Of a stretch of DNA of 16,626 bases, positions 6,784 to 14,005 are shown one piece after another (within the stretch, counting starts at the first letter, position 1; each line of letters opens with the position of its first letter). The stretch lies in NCBI GenBank assembly GCA_038249305.1, contig JBBRWI010000067.1, forward strand, positions 1 through 16,626, read 5' to 3'. Source of the stretch: Humitalea sp038249305. Its GTDB lineage: Bacteria > Pseudomonadota > Alphaproteobacteria > Acetobacterales > Acetobacteraceae. The notes beneath the pieces were generated by a model. It saw only the letters and a list, made by a program, of their open reading frames with translations, had not been told where the DNA came from and searched no databases. The translations under genes were made by a program, and so were the position numbers.

Positions 6784-7728
6784 TCAGGGCAAAGCGATAC
6801 CGCGTTCGGCGTAAACCCGCGCCGCTGCCGGATGGAAGGGCAGGATGCGGTTGTTCGCGGCATTTTCGCCCCGCGTCGCCGCCGCCATGACATGCATCTG
6901 GCGGGCCGGATCGCTCGCCCCAAGCACGGCCCGGGTGATCGCCGCCGCCGTCACATCCGGCAGGTCCCGGTTGGCCACGACGAAGTTCCAGGCAGCGAAT
7001 GTCGCGATCGCCGCGTCCTGGCCGCGGTAGGTCCCGGCCGGCACGGTGCTGGCCGACAGGTAGGGCAGGCGCCCCGTCACCGACGCCACGATCGCCGGCG
7101 TCAGCCCGAATACCACCGCATCGGCCCCGCCGGTGACCGCGACCAGCGATGGGATCGGCACGATCGCGCCCTGCCAGAGCGCATCCAGCCGGCCGGCGAT
7201 GACATCGGCCGCCAGCGTCGCAGGATCGCCGTTGACCGCCTCGGCTGCGACCACGCCGGCGGCCTCGGCGGTCGCGCGGAAAAAGACCTCGGCCGGGCCG
7301 CGCGCGGGCCCGACGCCGACACGCCGGCCGGCCAGTTGCGCGAAGGTCGTCAGCCCCGACGCCCGCAGCGCGGCGACCTGGAAGGAAGTTTCGTACATCG
7401 GGAACAGCGCCACGATCCGCACATGCCGCCGCCCGCCGGCAGCCGGCGTGCCCGCCAGGGCATCGGCCACACTGCCGAGGAAGGCGGTGCCGAGGCTATT
7501 GGGATCATCCTCCACCCGGGTCAGGTTCTGCAGGCTGCCGGTGCTCTGCCGCACCTCGACCGGGATGCCGGCGGCGGTGAGGAAGGCCGCGACCCCGGTG
7601 CCATAGGGCAGGAAAGCGCTGCCAGGTCCTGCGGTGTGCAGCAGCAGCGGTGCCGCCTGCGCATCTGCGTCGGTGGCGACTGTCGCGCCCAGGACCAGGC
7701 TCGCGGCAATCACATCGCGTCGGTGCAT
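6784..7728 (-). CDS. TAXI-family TRAP transporter solute-binding protein
   Basis: A 314-residue periplasmic receptor of the TAXI branch of TRAP transporters. A signal peptide is evident (MHRRDVIAASLVLGATVATD, then ADAQA, cleavage near residue 24). The family's first ligand loop appears as TAGPGSAFLPYGTGVAAFL (about 32-50), corresponding to the G-x-x-x-G-x-Y-P-x-G pattern. 'STGSLQNLTRVEDDPNSLG' and 'LAGRRVGVGPARGPAEVFFR' are the expected second and third blocks. TAXI receptors work with a fused DctQM permease that is absent here, so this is an orphan. It heads a likely two-gene unit with the oxidoreductase and is divergent from the M81 gene (68-base gap), suggesting joint regulation. The ligand is unknown; relatives bind small carboxylates such as glutamate. 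Confidence 0.85.
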   Translation of the reverse strand: MHRRDVIAASLVLGATVATDADAQAAPLLLHTAGPGSAFLPYGTGVAAFLTAAGIPVEVRQSTGSLQNLTRVEDDPNSLGTAFLGSVADALAGTPAAGGRRHVRIVALFPMYETSFQVAALRASGLTTFAQLAGRRVGVGPARGPAEVFFRATAEAAGVVAAEAVNGDPATLAADVIAGRLDALWQGAIVPIPSLVAVTGGADAVVFGLTPAIVASVTGRLPYLSASTVPAGTYRGQDAAIATFAAWNFVVANRDLPDVTAAAITRAVLGASDPARQMHVMAAATRGENAANNRILPFHPAAARVYAERGIALP

Positions 7729-7796
7729 CGGCGTCTCCTTCTATCCGTGCCGCGCAGGCTACGCGCCGCCGCCGCGATCCGGTAGGGTCATGCGCG

Positions 7797-9260
7797 ATGC
7801 ACCATATCGCAATCGCCCGGCTCTGGTTCGAGGGCAATTCCTTCACCCCCGGGCCGACCCTGCGCCCCGCCTTTGTCGGGCGCGAATGGGCTGAGGGGCC
7901 TGATGCGCTTGCCGCTCAGGCCGGGACAGCGACCGAGTTGGGCGCGGTCCATGCCTGGCTGGCCGCTCACCCCACCTGGTCAGCCACGGTGCTACGCTGC
8001 GCCGCCGCCCAGCCCGGTGGGCCGATGGACGCCTCACTTTTCGGCGAATGGCTGGCCGAGGTCGTGGCCGGCCTGCAAGCGGTGCGACCAGAGGGGGTGT
8101 ATGTGTCGCTGCATGGTGCCTGCGTCACCACCAACGACCCGGCCGCTGACCTGACCATCCTGCGTGCGGTGCGAGCGGCGGTCGGGCCGTCGATGCCGGT
8201 CGTCGCTTCTTTCGACATGCACGCCAACCTGGCGCCGGAAACCGCGATGCTGCTGAATGGCGGCTCAGCCTACCGGACCTATCCACACGTCGACATGGCG
8301 GCGACCGCGACGCGTGCGCTGCGGATGCTGGAGCGTGCCCTGTCCGGTGCGCCGCCGCTGCATGGCGCGATCGCGAAGGTGCCGCATGTGCTGCATTCCT
8401 TCCACATGCGCGACGCTGGCGGGCCGATGGCCGATACCTGGGCCGAGGCCGCTGTGCTGCAGACCGGGCCTGTGCGCGATGTCAGTCTGTTCGGCGGCTT
8501 TGCCTGGGGCGACAGCCCTCACGCGGGGCCATCGGCGATGGTCTGGGCCGAAGATCCGGCCGCTGCCGAAGCGGCCGCATCGCGACTGGCGGCGGCCCTG
8601 ACCGCCCGCATCCGTGCCTTCGACGTGACCCTGCCGCTGCCGAAAGATGCGCTGTCCGCGGCCTTGGCGGCCCCCGCCGGCCTGATTGCGCTGCTGGACC
8701 CTGCCGACAATCCGCTGTCGGGCGGCATCGCCGATACGCCGGGGTTGCTGGCGCTGCTGCTGGAAGCGGGGCCACCGGTCGAGACGGTGCTGGCCTTCCA
8801 TCATGATCCGGATGCGGTCGCCGCGGCCCAGGCGGTGGGGCAGGGCGGTGTCTTCGACCGCCCTCTCGGTGGCCGCATCACCCGGGCCTTTGGCGCCCCG
8901 GTCCCGTTCCGCGGCGTCGTGGAATTTCTGACCGATGGGCGCTTCGTCAACCAGGGGCCGATGGAGCGGGGCACGACCGTCAACCTCGGCCCGACCGCCG
9001 TGCTGCGCGCGGGGCGCCTGAGGGTGATCGTGACGAGCGCGAAGGAAGCCGCGGTGGACCCCGGCTTCTTCGCGCTGCATGGGGTCAATCTGGCGGAAGT
9101 GCGGCTGCTGGCGAATAAGGGCAAGAACCACTTCCGCGCTGCCTTCGCGCCGCTCTGCGTGGCGATCATCGAGGCGGATTTTCCGGGACCCGCCTCCCTC
9201 GACCTCGCCGCTTTGCCGTTCCTGCACGTTCCGAAGGCCTGGCGCCTGGCCGCGGCCTGA
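7797..9260 (+). CDS. M81 family metallohydrolase (MlrC-like)
   Basis: A 487-residue protein of the M81/MlrC family, whose namesake breaks down linearised microcystin. The N-terminal domain (about 2-290) starts HIAIARLWFEGNSFTPG. The zinc ligands D140 and H142 (in SFDMHANL) and H164 (in YPHVD) have the same spacing as Asp167, His169 and His191 of MlrC. Further conserved parts are 'VSLHGACVTTNDPAADLTIL' (about 103-122) and the C-terminal MlrC_C domain with 'ALLDPADNPLSGGIADT' and 'VTSAKEAAVDPGFFALHGVN'. It is cytoplasmic, with no signal peptide. ATG 7797 has GGTAGGG ten bases upstream; the longer reading frame to 7650 is antisense to the TAXI signal peptide and not used. The true substrate is unknown: many homologues sit beside peptide or organic-acid transporters, and microcystin breakdown is not implied. 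It ends only four bases from the convergent Bug receptor. Confidence 0.9.
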   Translation: MHHIAIARLWFEGNSFTPGPTLRPAFVGREWAEGPDALAAQAGTATELGAVHAWLAAHPTWSATVLRCAAAQPGGPMDASLFGEWLAEVVAGLQAVRPEGVYVSLHGACVTTNDPAADLTILRAVRAAVGPSMPVVASFDMHANLAPETAMLLNGGSAYRTYPHVDMAATATRALRMLERALSGAPPLHGAIAKVPHVLHSFHMRDAGGPMADTWAEAAVLQTGPVRDVSLFGGFAWGDSPHAGPSAMVWAEDPAAAEAAASRLAAALTARIRAFDVTLPLPKDALSAALAAPAGLIALLDPADNPLSGGIADTPGLLALLLEAGPPVETVLAFHHDPDAVAAAQAVGQGGVFDRPLGGRITRAFGAPVPFRGVVEFLTDGRFVNQGPMERGTTVNLGPTAVLRAGRLRVIVTSAKEAAVDPGFFALHGVNLAEVRLLANKGKNHFRAAFAPLCVAIIEADFPGPASLDLAALPFLHVPKAWRLAAA

Positions 9261-9264
9261 CCGA

Positions 9265-10245
9265 TCAGTCCAGCCGCGCGCCTGAGACCCGCACGACCTC
9301 CTGCCATTTCACGTTCTCGGCGGCGATCCAGCGGTCGAAGGCGGCCGGCCCCAGCGGCATGGGCTCGGCCCCCAATTCGCGGAACCGCGCGACGGTCGCC
9401 GGTTCGCGGCAGATTTCCTCGACCAGCGCGCCGAGGCGTTCGACGATCGGGCGTGGCGTGCGCCCCGGGGCCTGCACCCCGAACCAGGCGATAGCGACGA
9501 AATCGGGCACGCCGGATTCGATGATGGTGGGCGTCTGCGGCACGGCGAACCAACGCTCACGGCTGGTCACAGCCAGGATCCGCAACCGGCCGTCGCGGAT
9601 ATGCGGCAGATAGGCGGGCAGGTTGTCGATCGACACCTCGACCCGGCCAGCGAGCAGATCAGCCATGATCGCGCCGGTGCCGCGATAGGGCACGTGGCCG
9701 ATGTCGATGCCGGTACGGACCTTGAGCAGTTCGCCGCACATGTGCCCCGACGTTCCATTGCCGGGGGTTGCATAGTTGAAGGCGCCGGGCCGCGCCCGGG
9801 CCAGCGCCAGGAAGCCCTGCAGATCAGCGGCCGAAACCGCCTGCGGGTTGACGATCACACCATTGGCGACGGCGTTGGCATTGGCGACCGAGGTCAGGTC
9901 CCGATCCGGATCGAACGGCAGCCGCGCGTAGAGGAAGCGGTTGATGCTGGCCGTGCCGATCGTGCACATCAGCAGCGTATGGCCATCCGGGTCGGCCTTG
10001 GCGACCGCATCGGCACCGATGTTGCCGCCGGCCCCCGGCCGGTTGTCCACCACGACGGGTTGGCCCAGCAGCACGCCCATCCGCTCCGCCAGGATGCGCG
10101 CGGTGATGTCCGTGGCGCCGCCGCCGACGAAAGGCACGATCAGCCGGACGGGGCGGGTCGGCATCCAAGGCGCTTGCGCGACCGCCGGGCCGGCAAGGCC
10201 GGCGGCAGCGGCGATGAGGGCGTGGCGGCGTGGCATGGTCAGCAT
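9265..10245 (-). CDS. Bug-family tripartite tricarboxylate transporter substrate-binding protein (2)
   Basis: A periplasmic Bug-type receptor of 326 residues. The signal peptide MLTMPRRHALIAAAAGLAGP, then AVAQA, carries an RR pair. The ligand loops VPFVGGGATD (37-46) and RPGAGGNIG (69-77) fall at exactly the same residue numbers as in the upstream paralogue at 10320-11315, supporting the ATG at 10245. GGA lies nine bases before it; ATG 10236 is the alternative. Other family marks are 'HVPYRGTGAIMADLLAGRVEVSIDNLP' and the C-terminal 'EVVRVSGARLD'. Downstream of the paralogue by 74 bases on the same strand, it is likely co-transcribed with it. There is no TctAB nearby. The ligand is unknown; the family mostly binds carboxylates, and some members bind amides. 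Confidence 0.93.
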   Translation of the reverse strand: MLTMPRRHALIAAAAGLAGPAVAQAPWMPTRPVRLIVPFVGGGATDITARILAERMGVLLGQPVVVDNRPGAGGNIGADAVAKADPDGHTLLMCTIGTASINRFLYARLPFDPDRDLTSVANANAVANGVIVNPQAVSAADLQGFLALARARPGAFNYATPGNGTSGHMCGELLKVRTGIDIGHVPYRGTGAIMADLLAGRVEVSIDNLPAYLPHIRDGRLRILAVTSRERWFAVPQTPTIIESGVPDFVAIAWFGVQAPGRTPRPIVERLGALVEEICREPATVARFRELGAEPMPLGPAAFDRWIAAENVKWQEVVRVSGARLD

Positions 10246-10319
10246 CAGCGGATTTCCAACGGAATGTTCTTCAATGCCTAGCCCCCGGCCACGCACCGAT
10301 GCAAGACGTGGGGTGTGAG

Positions 10320-11315
10320 TTAATCGGCCGTCGCCCCCGACCGCTGCACGATCGCCCCCCATTTGGTGATTTCGGCCCGGGTGAAGGCGGCGAAAGCCGC
10401 GGGCGAGGTGCCGCCGTCGGGCGTCAGCGCCGGCGGCATGCCGCCGAGGTCGGCGATGCGCAAGCCGACCTCCGGTTCCTTCACGATCAGGTTGATCGCC
10501 GTGCCCAGTCGCTCGATGATCGCCGCCGGCGTGCGGGCTGGGGCCTGGACGCCGAACCAGGCGGTGGCTTCCACGCCGGGAAACCCCGCCTCGGCGCTCG
10601 TCGGCACGTCGGGCAGGGCGGGGCTTCGGGTAGCCGTGGTGACCGCCAGCGCCCGCAGGCGCCCGTCGCGGAGATGGCCGATGACCGAGGGCAGGTTGTC
10701 CACCCCGACCTCGACCCGGCCGGCGATGTTTTCCACCAGCATCGGCCCGGCGCCACGAAAGGGAACATGGGTCATGTCGATCCCGGCCTCCAGCTTCAGC
10801 AATTCGCCGGTCATGTGCAGGCTGGTGCCGGCGCCCGAGGAGCCGATGTTGAGTTTGCCCGGGTTGGCGCGGGCATAGGCGACCAATTCGCCCAGGGTGC
10901 GAACCGGCAGTGCGTTGGTCACGAAGATCGCGTTGGGCACGCGCAGCATCAGGCCGACGGCGGCGAGGTCTTCTGGCTTGTAGGGCATGCGCGCGCCGTA
11001 AAGCCCGTAGTTGATGGCGCCGGACGAGACGGTCGCCATCAGCAGGACGTAGCCATCCGGTTCGGCCTTGGCGACGAAATCGCTGCCGATGTTGCCGCCG
11101 GCACCGGGGCGGTTCTCCACGGTGACCGGCTGGCCGAGCCGCACCTGCAACCGTTCGGCCAGGATGCGGGCCGCGATGTCGGTCGTGCCGGCCGGCGGGA
11201 AGGGGACCACGAGGCGGATCGGCCGGGTTGGATAGGTGCCCTGGGCCAGGCCTGGGGTGCTGAGCCCGGCGAACAGGCCGGCGGCGAGGGTGGAACGGCG
11301 TGTGATGCTCTTCAT
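10320..11315 (-). CDS. Bug-family tripartite tricarboxylate transporter substrate-binding protein (3)
   Basis: A 331-residue periplasmic Bug receptor and the likely first gene of a two-receptor unit. The signal peptide is MKSITRRSTLAAGLFAGLST, then PGLAQ (twin-arginine-like, cleavage near residue 25). The ligand loops are VPFPPAGTTD (37-46) and RPGAGGNIG (69-77). 'HVPFRGAGPMLVENIAGRVEVGVDNLP', 'AWFGVQAPARTPAAIIERLG' and a conserved last block (ITKWGAIVQRSGATAD) agree closely with receptor 2, so the pair arose by duplication. GAGG lies about ten bases before the ATG. The region upstream (163 bases) is shared with the divergent ABC exporter gene. No membrane component is nearby. Confidence 0.93.
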   Translation of the reverse strand: MKSITRRSTLAAGLFAGLSTPGLAQGTYPTRPIRLVVPFPPAGTTDIAARILAERLQVRLGQPVTVENRPGAGGNIGSDFVAKAEPDGYVLLMATVSSGAINYGLYGARMPYKPEDLAAVGLMLRVPNAIFVTNALPVRTLGELVAYARANPGKLNIGSSGAGTSLHMTGELLKLEAGIDMTHVPFRGAGPMLVENIAGRVEVGVDNLPSVIGHLRDGRLRALAVTTATRSPALPDVPTSAEAGFPGVEATAWFGVQAPARTPAAIIERLGTAINLIVKEPEVGLRIADLGGMPPALTPDGGTSPAAFAAFTRAEITKWGAIVQRSGATAD

Positions 11316-11478
11316 GGATCGTATCCTCGTGTCGGCCCGGCCATTGGGGTCTATCGCCCCGGCTCGCGCCACGGCCATGTTGTTGCCGCATCCCCATGGC
11401 GTCTTGCAAGCGGGCGTCGGGTGGCGTTGAACCATGGCAGGGTAGGTGCCTGGGTGCGGCCGGGCTGGCGGGGGCGAT
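11316..11478. other. Divergent intergenic region between Bug receptor 3 and ABC exporter
   Basis: These 163 bases separate two divergent genes and should hold both promoters. I could not find a convincing promoter pair. GGGG-N7-CCCC near 11346-11360 is a short inverted repeat of doubtful value. Confidence 0.3.
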
Positions 11479-13257
11479 ATGCGGTTCATCAGTGTGTATG
11501 GGCGGGTCCTGACCCTGCTTGCCCCCGACCGGGCGGTGGCCTGGTTCCTGGCTTTCGCCGCGGTGGCCCTGGCGGGGTTGTCCTTCCTCGAACCCGTGCT
11601 GTTCGGGCGGGTGGTGGACCTGCTCTCGCGTTCCGACACCATGGCGCGGGATGCGGTCTGGGCCGAGGCGGTGTCACTCCTGTCGCTTTGGGCACTGGTC
11701 GGCGTCACCGGCATCCTGGCCAACGTGTCGGTGTCCCTGCTGGCGGATCGCATGGCGCATCGCAACCGGTTGGCGATCATGCACCGGTACTTCCAGCATG
11801 TGCTGTCCCTGCCGTTGTCGTTCCACGGCGACACGCAATCGGGCCGGCTGATGAAGATCATGCTGGTGGGCACCGATCACCTCTTCGGGCTGTGGCTGTC
11901 CTTCTTCCGCGAACACCTGACCACGGCGATCGCGGCCCTGGTGCTACTGCCGCTGACGCTGTTCCTGAACTGGCGGCTGGGGCTGTTGCTGATGGTGCTG
12001 GTCGTGGTGTTCTGCGTCGTCGCGGCGGCCGTGGTCGCGCGCACGCATGTGGCGCAGGCGCGGGTGGAATCGCTCCACACTCGGCTGGCGGGCAATGTCC
12101 AGGACGCGCTGGCCAATGTCATGGTGGTCCAGGCCTTCACGCGGCTCAAGGCCGAGGCCGGGCTGTTCGGCGACATCGCCCGCCAGGTGATCGACAACCA
12201 ATTCCCGGTGCTGAACTGGTGGGCGCTGGTCTCGGTCCTCACCCGGTCGGCCAGCACGATCTGTGTCATCGCAATCTTCATGCTCGGCACCCTGCTGCAT
12301 CTGCGCGGGGAGGCGACAGTGGGGGAGATCGTGTCCTTCATGGGGCTCGCGACCCTGCTGATCGGGCGGCTGGAAAGTGCTGTCGCCTTCGTCTCGAGCC
12401 TCGTGTTCCAGCTGCCGAGCCTGGAGGAGATGTTCGGTATTCTCGACGCCAAGTCGAGCGTGGCTGAGCGGTCGGACGCCATCGACCTGCCGGTCTCCGC
12501 CGGCTCGGTCGGGTTCGAGGGCGTGGGCTTCGGCTACCCGGGCGGGCCGCCAATCCTGCGCGACGTGAGCTTTGCCGCGGCCCCGGGCCAGACCATCGCG
12601 CTGGTCGGCCAGACCGGGGCCGGCAAGTCCACCTGCATGGCGCTGTTGCAGCGGCTGTGGGACCCGGGTTCCGGCCGCATCACGCTCGACGGGCATGATC
12701 TGCGCGACATAAGCCTGGACAGCCTGCGGCGTCATATCGGGGTGGTGTTCCAGGACAGCATGCTGTTCAACCGCACCATACGCGAGAACCTGCTGGTCGG
12801 GCGGCCGGATGCGACGCCTGAACAGATCGAGCGTGCCTGCCGCATGGCCGAGGCCTGGGACTTCATCCAGCGCCAACCGCATGGTCTGGAAACCATGGTC
12901 GGCGAGCGCGGCACCAGCCTGTCAGGCGGGCAGAAGCAGCGGCTGTCGATCGCGCGCGCACTGCTCAAGGACCCACCGGTGCTGATCCTGGACGAAGCCA
13001 CCAGCGCGCTGGATACGGCGACCGAAGCGCGGGTCCAGAAAGCGCTGGCGGCGCTGATGGCCGGGCGCACCACGTTCATCATCGCACACCGGCTGTCCAC
13101 CGTGCGCGACGCCGATGTCATCCTGGTCTTCGATGCCGGCGTCATCGCCGAACGCGGCAGTTTTGCCGAACTGGTCCGCCTGGATGGCCGGTTCGCCGAA
13201 CTGGTCAAGACCCAACTTGCAGTCCAGGCCCTGCCAAAACCCCCCGAGACCGCCTGA
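11479..13257 (+). CDS. ABC exporter half-transporter, NdvA (cyclic beta-glucan export)-like
   Basis: A 592-residue fusion of a six-helix membrane domain (about 15-300) and an ATPase domain (about 343-580). The ATPase is complete: Walker A VGQTGAGKST (376-385), Q-loop Q425 in VVFQDS, signature LSGGQ (481-485), Walker B VLILDEATS (501-509), D-loop LDTAT and H537 in IIAHRLST. The N-terminus MRFISVYGRVLTLLAPD and 'FLEPVLFGRVVDLLS' resemble NdvA/ChvA exporters of cyclic beta-1,2-glucan. ATG 11479 has a GGGGG run just upstream and gives this N-terminus; ATG 11446 would add 11 unlikely residues. It would act as a homodimer in the inner membrane. The glucan synthase gene (ndvB) is not in the window, so the substrate is uncertain and could be another glycan or lipid. 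It is followed on the same strand by a CBS-domain gene after 117 bases. Confidence 0.9.
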   Translation: MRFISVYGRVLTLLAPDRAVAWFLAFAAVALAGLSFLEPVLFGRVVDLLSRSDTMARDAVWAEAVSLLSLWALVGVTGILANVSVSLLADRMAHRNRLAIMHRYFQHVLSLPLSFHGDTQSGRLMKIMLVGTDHLFGLWLSFFREHLTTAIAALVLLPLTLFLNWRLGLLLMVLVVVFCVVAAAVVARTHVAQARVESLHTRLAGNVQDALANVMVVQAFTRLKAEAGLFGDIARQVIDNQFPVLNWWALVSVLTRSASTICVIAIFMLGTLLHLRGEATVGEIVSFMGLATLLIGRLESAVAFVSSLVFQLPSLEEMFGILDAKSSVAERSDAIDLPVSAGSVGFEGVGFGYPGGPPILRDVSFAAAPGQTIALVGQTGAGKSTCMALLQRLWDPGSGRITLDGHDLRDISLDSLRRHIGVVFQDSMLFNRTIRENLLVGRPDATPEQIERACRMAEAWDFIQRQPHGLETMVGERGTSLSGGQKQRLSIARALLKDPPVLILDEATSALDTATEARVQKALAALMAGRTTFIIAHRLSTVRDADVILVFDAGVIAERGSFAELVRLDGRFAELVKTQLAVQALPKPPETA

Positions 13258-13285
13258 CGCCCGCATTTGCTGCGCTGCACACCTA

Positions 13286-13309
13286 GGGCGTTGCATCGCC
13301 GCAACGCCC
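13286..13309 (+). terminator. Stem-loop after the ABC exporter gene
   Basis: A perfect nine-base-pair stem GGGCGTTGC / GCAACGCCC has loop ATCGCC and lies 28 bases past the exporter stop. There is no T-run after it, so termination is possible but not shown. It separates the exporter from the CBS gene. Confidence 0.5.
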
Positions 13310-13374
13310 GGTTGCACCATGCCGTGTCCGGTCGGGACGCCTGCTGTTTCTGATCGGCGGGAAGGGAGCATGCC

Positions 13375-13806
13375 ATGACCATCGCCAATATCCTCCGCCA
13401 GAAGGGCAACACGGTCGTGACCGTGGCCCCCAAGGACGACCTCGGCACGGTCGCGGCCACCTTGGCCTCCAACCGGATCGGTGCCGTGCTGGTGCTCGGA
13501 CCCGATGGCGGCGTCCTCGGCATCGTGTCGGAGCGCGACATCGTGCGGCACCTGGCGCAGGCTGGCGCCGCCGCCCTGATCCGCCCCTCCTCGGAGGCGA
13601 TGACCCGCGATCTGCATACGGTCACGCCACGCACCGGCGTCGCCGAAGCGATGGGGCTGATGACCGACCGCCGCATCCGGCATTTGCCGGTGATGGATGA
13701 CGGGCGGCTGGTCGGGATGGTGTCGATCGGCGACCTGGTGAAGGTGCGGATGATAGAGATCGAGCAGGAAGCGGCATCCCTTCGGGAGTTCGTCACCGCG
13801 AGTTAG
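13375..13806 (+). CDS. Two-CBS-domain protein
   Basis: A small cytoplasmic protein of 143 residues made almost only of a tandem CBS pair (Bateman module), which usually binds adenine nucleotides or other nucleosides. The first CBS runs about residues 13-60, ending in VLGIVSERDIVRHL; the second about 78-127, with RHLPVMDDGRLVGMVSIGDL. The acidic residues in 'SERD' and 'SIGD' are the usual ribose-contacting positions. A C-terminal helix (EIEQEAASLREF) follows. The ATG has a strong site, GAAGGGAG, seven bases upstream. Stand-alone pairs of this type are common in alphaproteobacteria, and their targets are mostly unknown. The gene probably has its own promoter after the upstream stem-loop. The 199 bases after it (13807-14005) contain no gene and should hold the TRAP operon promoter. 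Confidence 0.92.
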   Translation: MTIANILRQKGNTVVTVAPKDDLGTVAATLASNRIGAVLVLGPDGGVLGIVSERDIVRHLAQAGAAALIRPSSEAMTRDLHTVTPRTGVAEAMGLMTDRRIRHLPVMDDGRLVGMVSIGDLVKVRMIEIEQEAASLREFVTAS

Positions 13807-13993
13807 GAGCAAGTCCGTCAGGGCTGGACTGCCGCCCGCCCCACCGCGACGGCCTAATGCGCGGGCTGATCGCCCCGCTGCTTGGCAATCGGGGTGTGAT
13901 CGAGGGCCGCGCCCATGCCTCGTCGTGATGTCCCCCCTTGCGGGCTGCTTCCCGCCGCGCCGATAGTGTTCCCCAGGCAAGCAACCAATGTCT

Positions 13994-13999
13994 GAGGAA
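13994..13999 (+). promoter_or_regulatory. Ribosome binding site choosing the dctP start
   Basis: GAGGAA lies six bases before ATG 14006 and favours this codon over the in-frame ATG 13988, which would place the site inside the coding region. Confidence 0.6.
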
Positions 14000-14005
14000 T
14001 GGCAC

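Noticed and set aside
5489..6814. Plus-strand open frame of 441 codons
   Set aside because: It is antisense to the flavoprotein, which has two dinucleotide-binding motifs in the right places.
7650..7796. N-terminal extension of the M81 frame
   Set aside because: It lies antisense to the TAXI signal peptide, and the family N-terminus HIAIARLWFEGNSF begins right after ATG 7797.
10246..11409. Upstream extension of the Bug receptor 2 frame
   Set aside because: It is out of frame with Bug receptor 3, which occupies the same strand. The signal peptide and ribosome site place the true start at 10245.
10230..12467. Plus-strand open frame of 745 codons
   Set aside because: It is antisense to Bug receptor 3 and out of frame with the ABC exporter, whose motifs are certain. 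Composition shadow.
13940..13955. Short inverted repeat GCGGG / CCCGC upstream of dctP
   Set aside because: Only five base pairs in a GC-rich region; likely chance.
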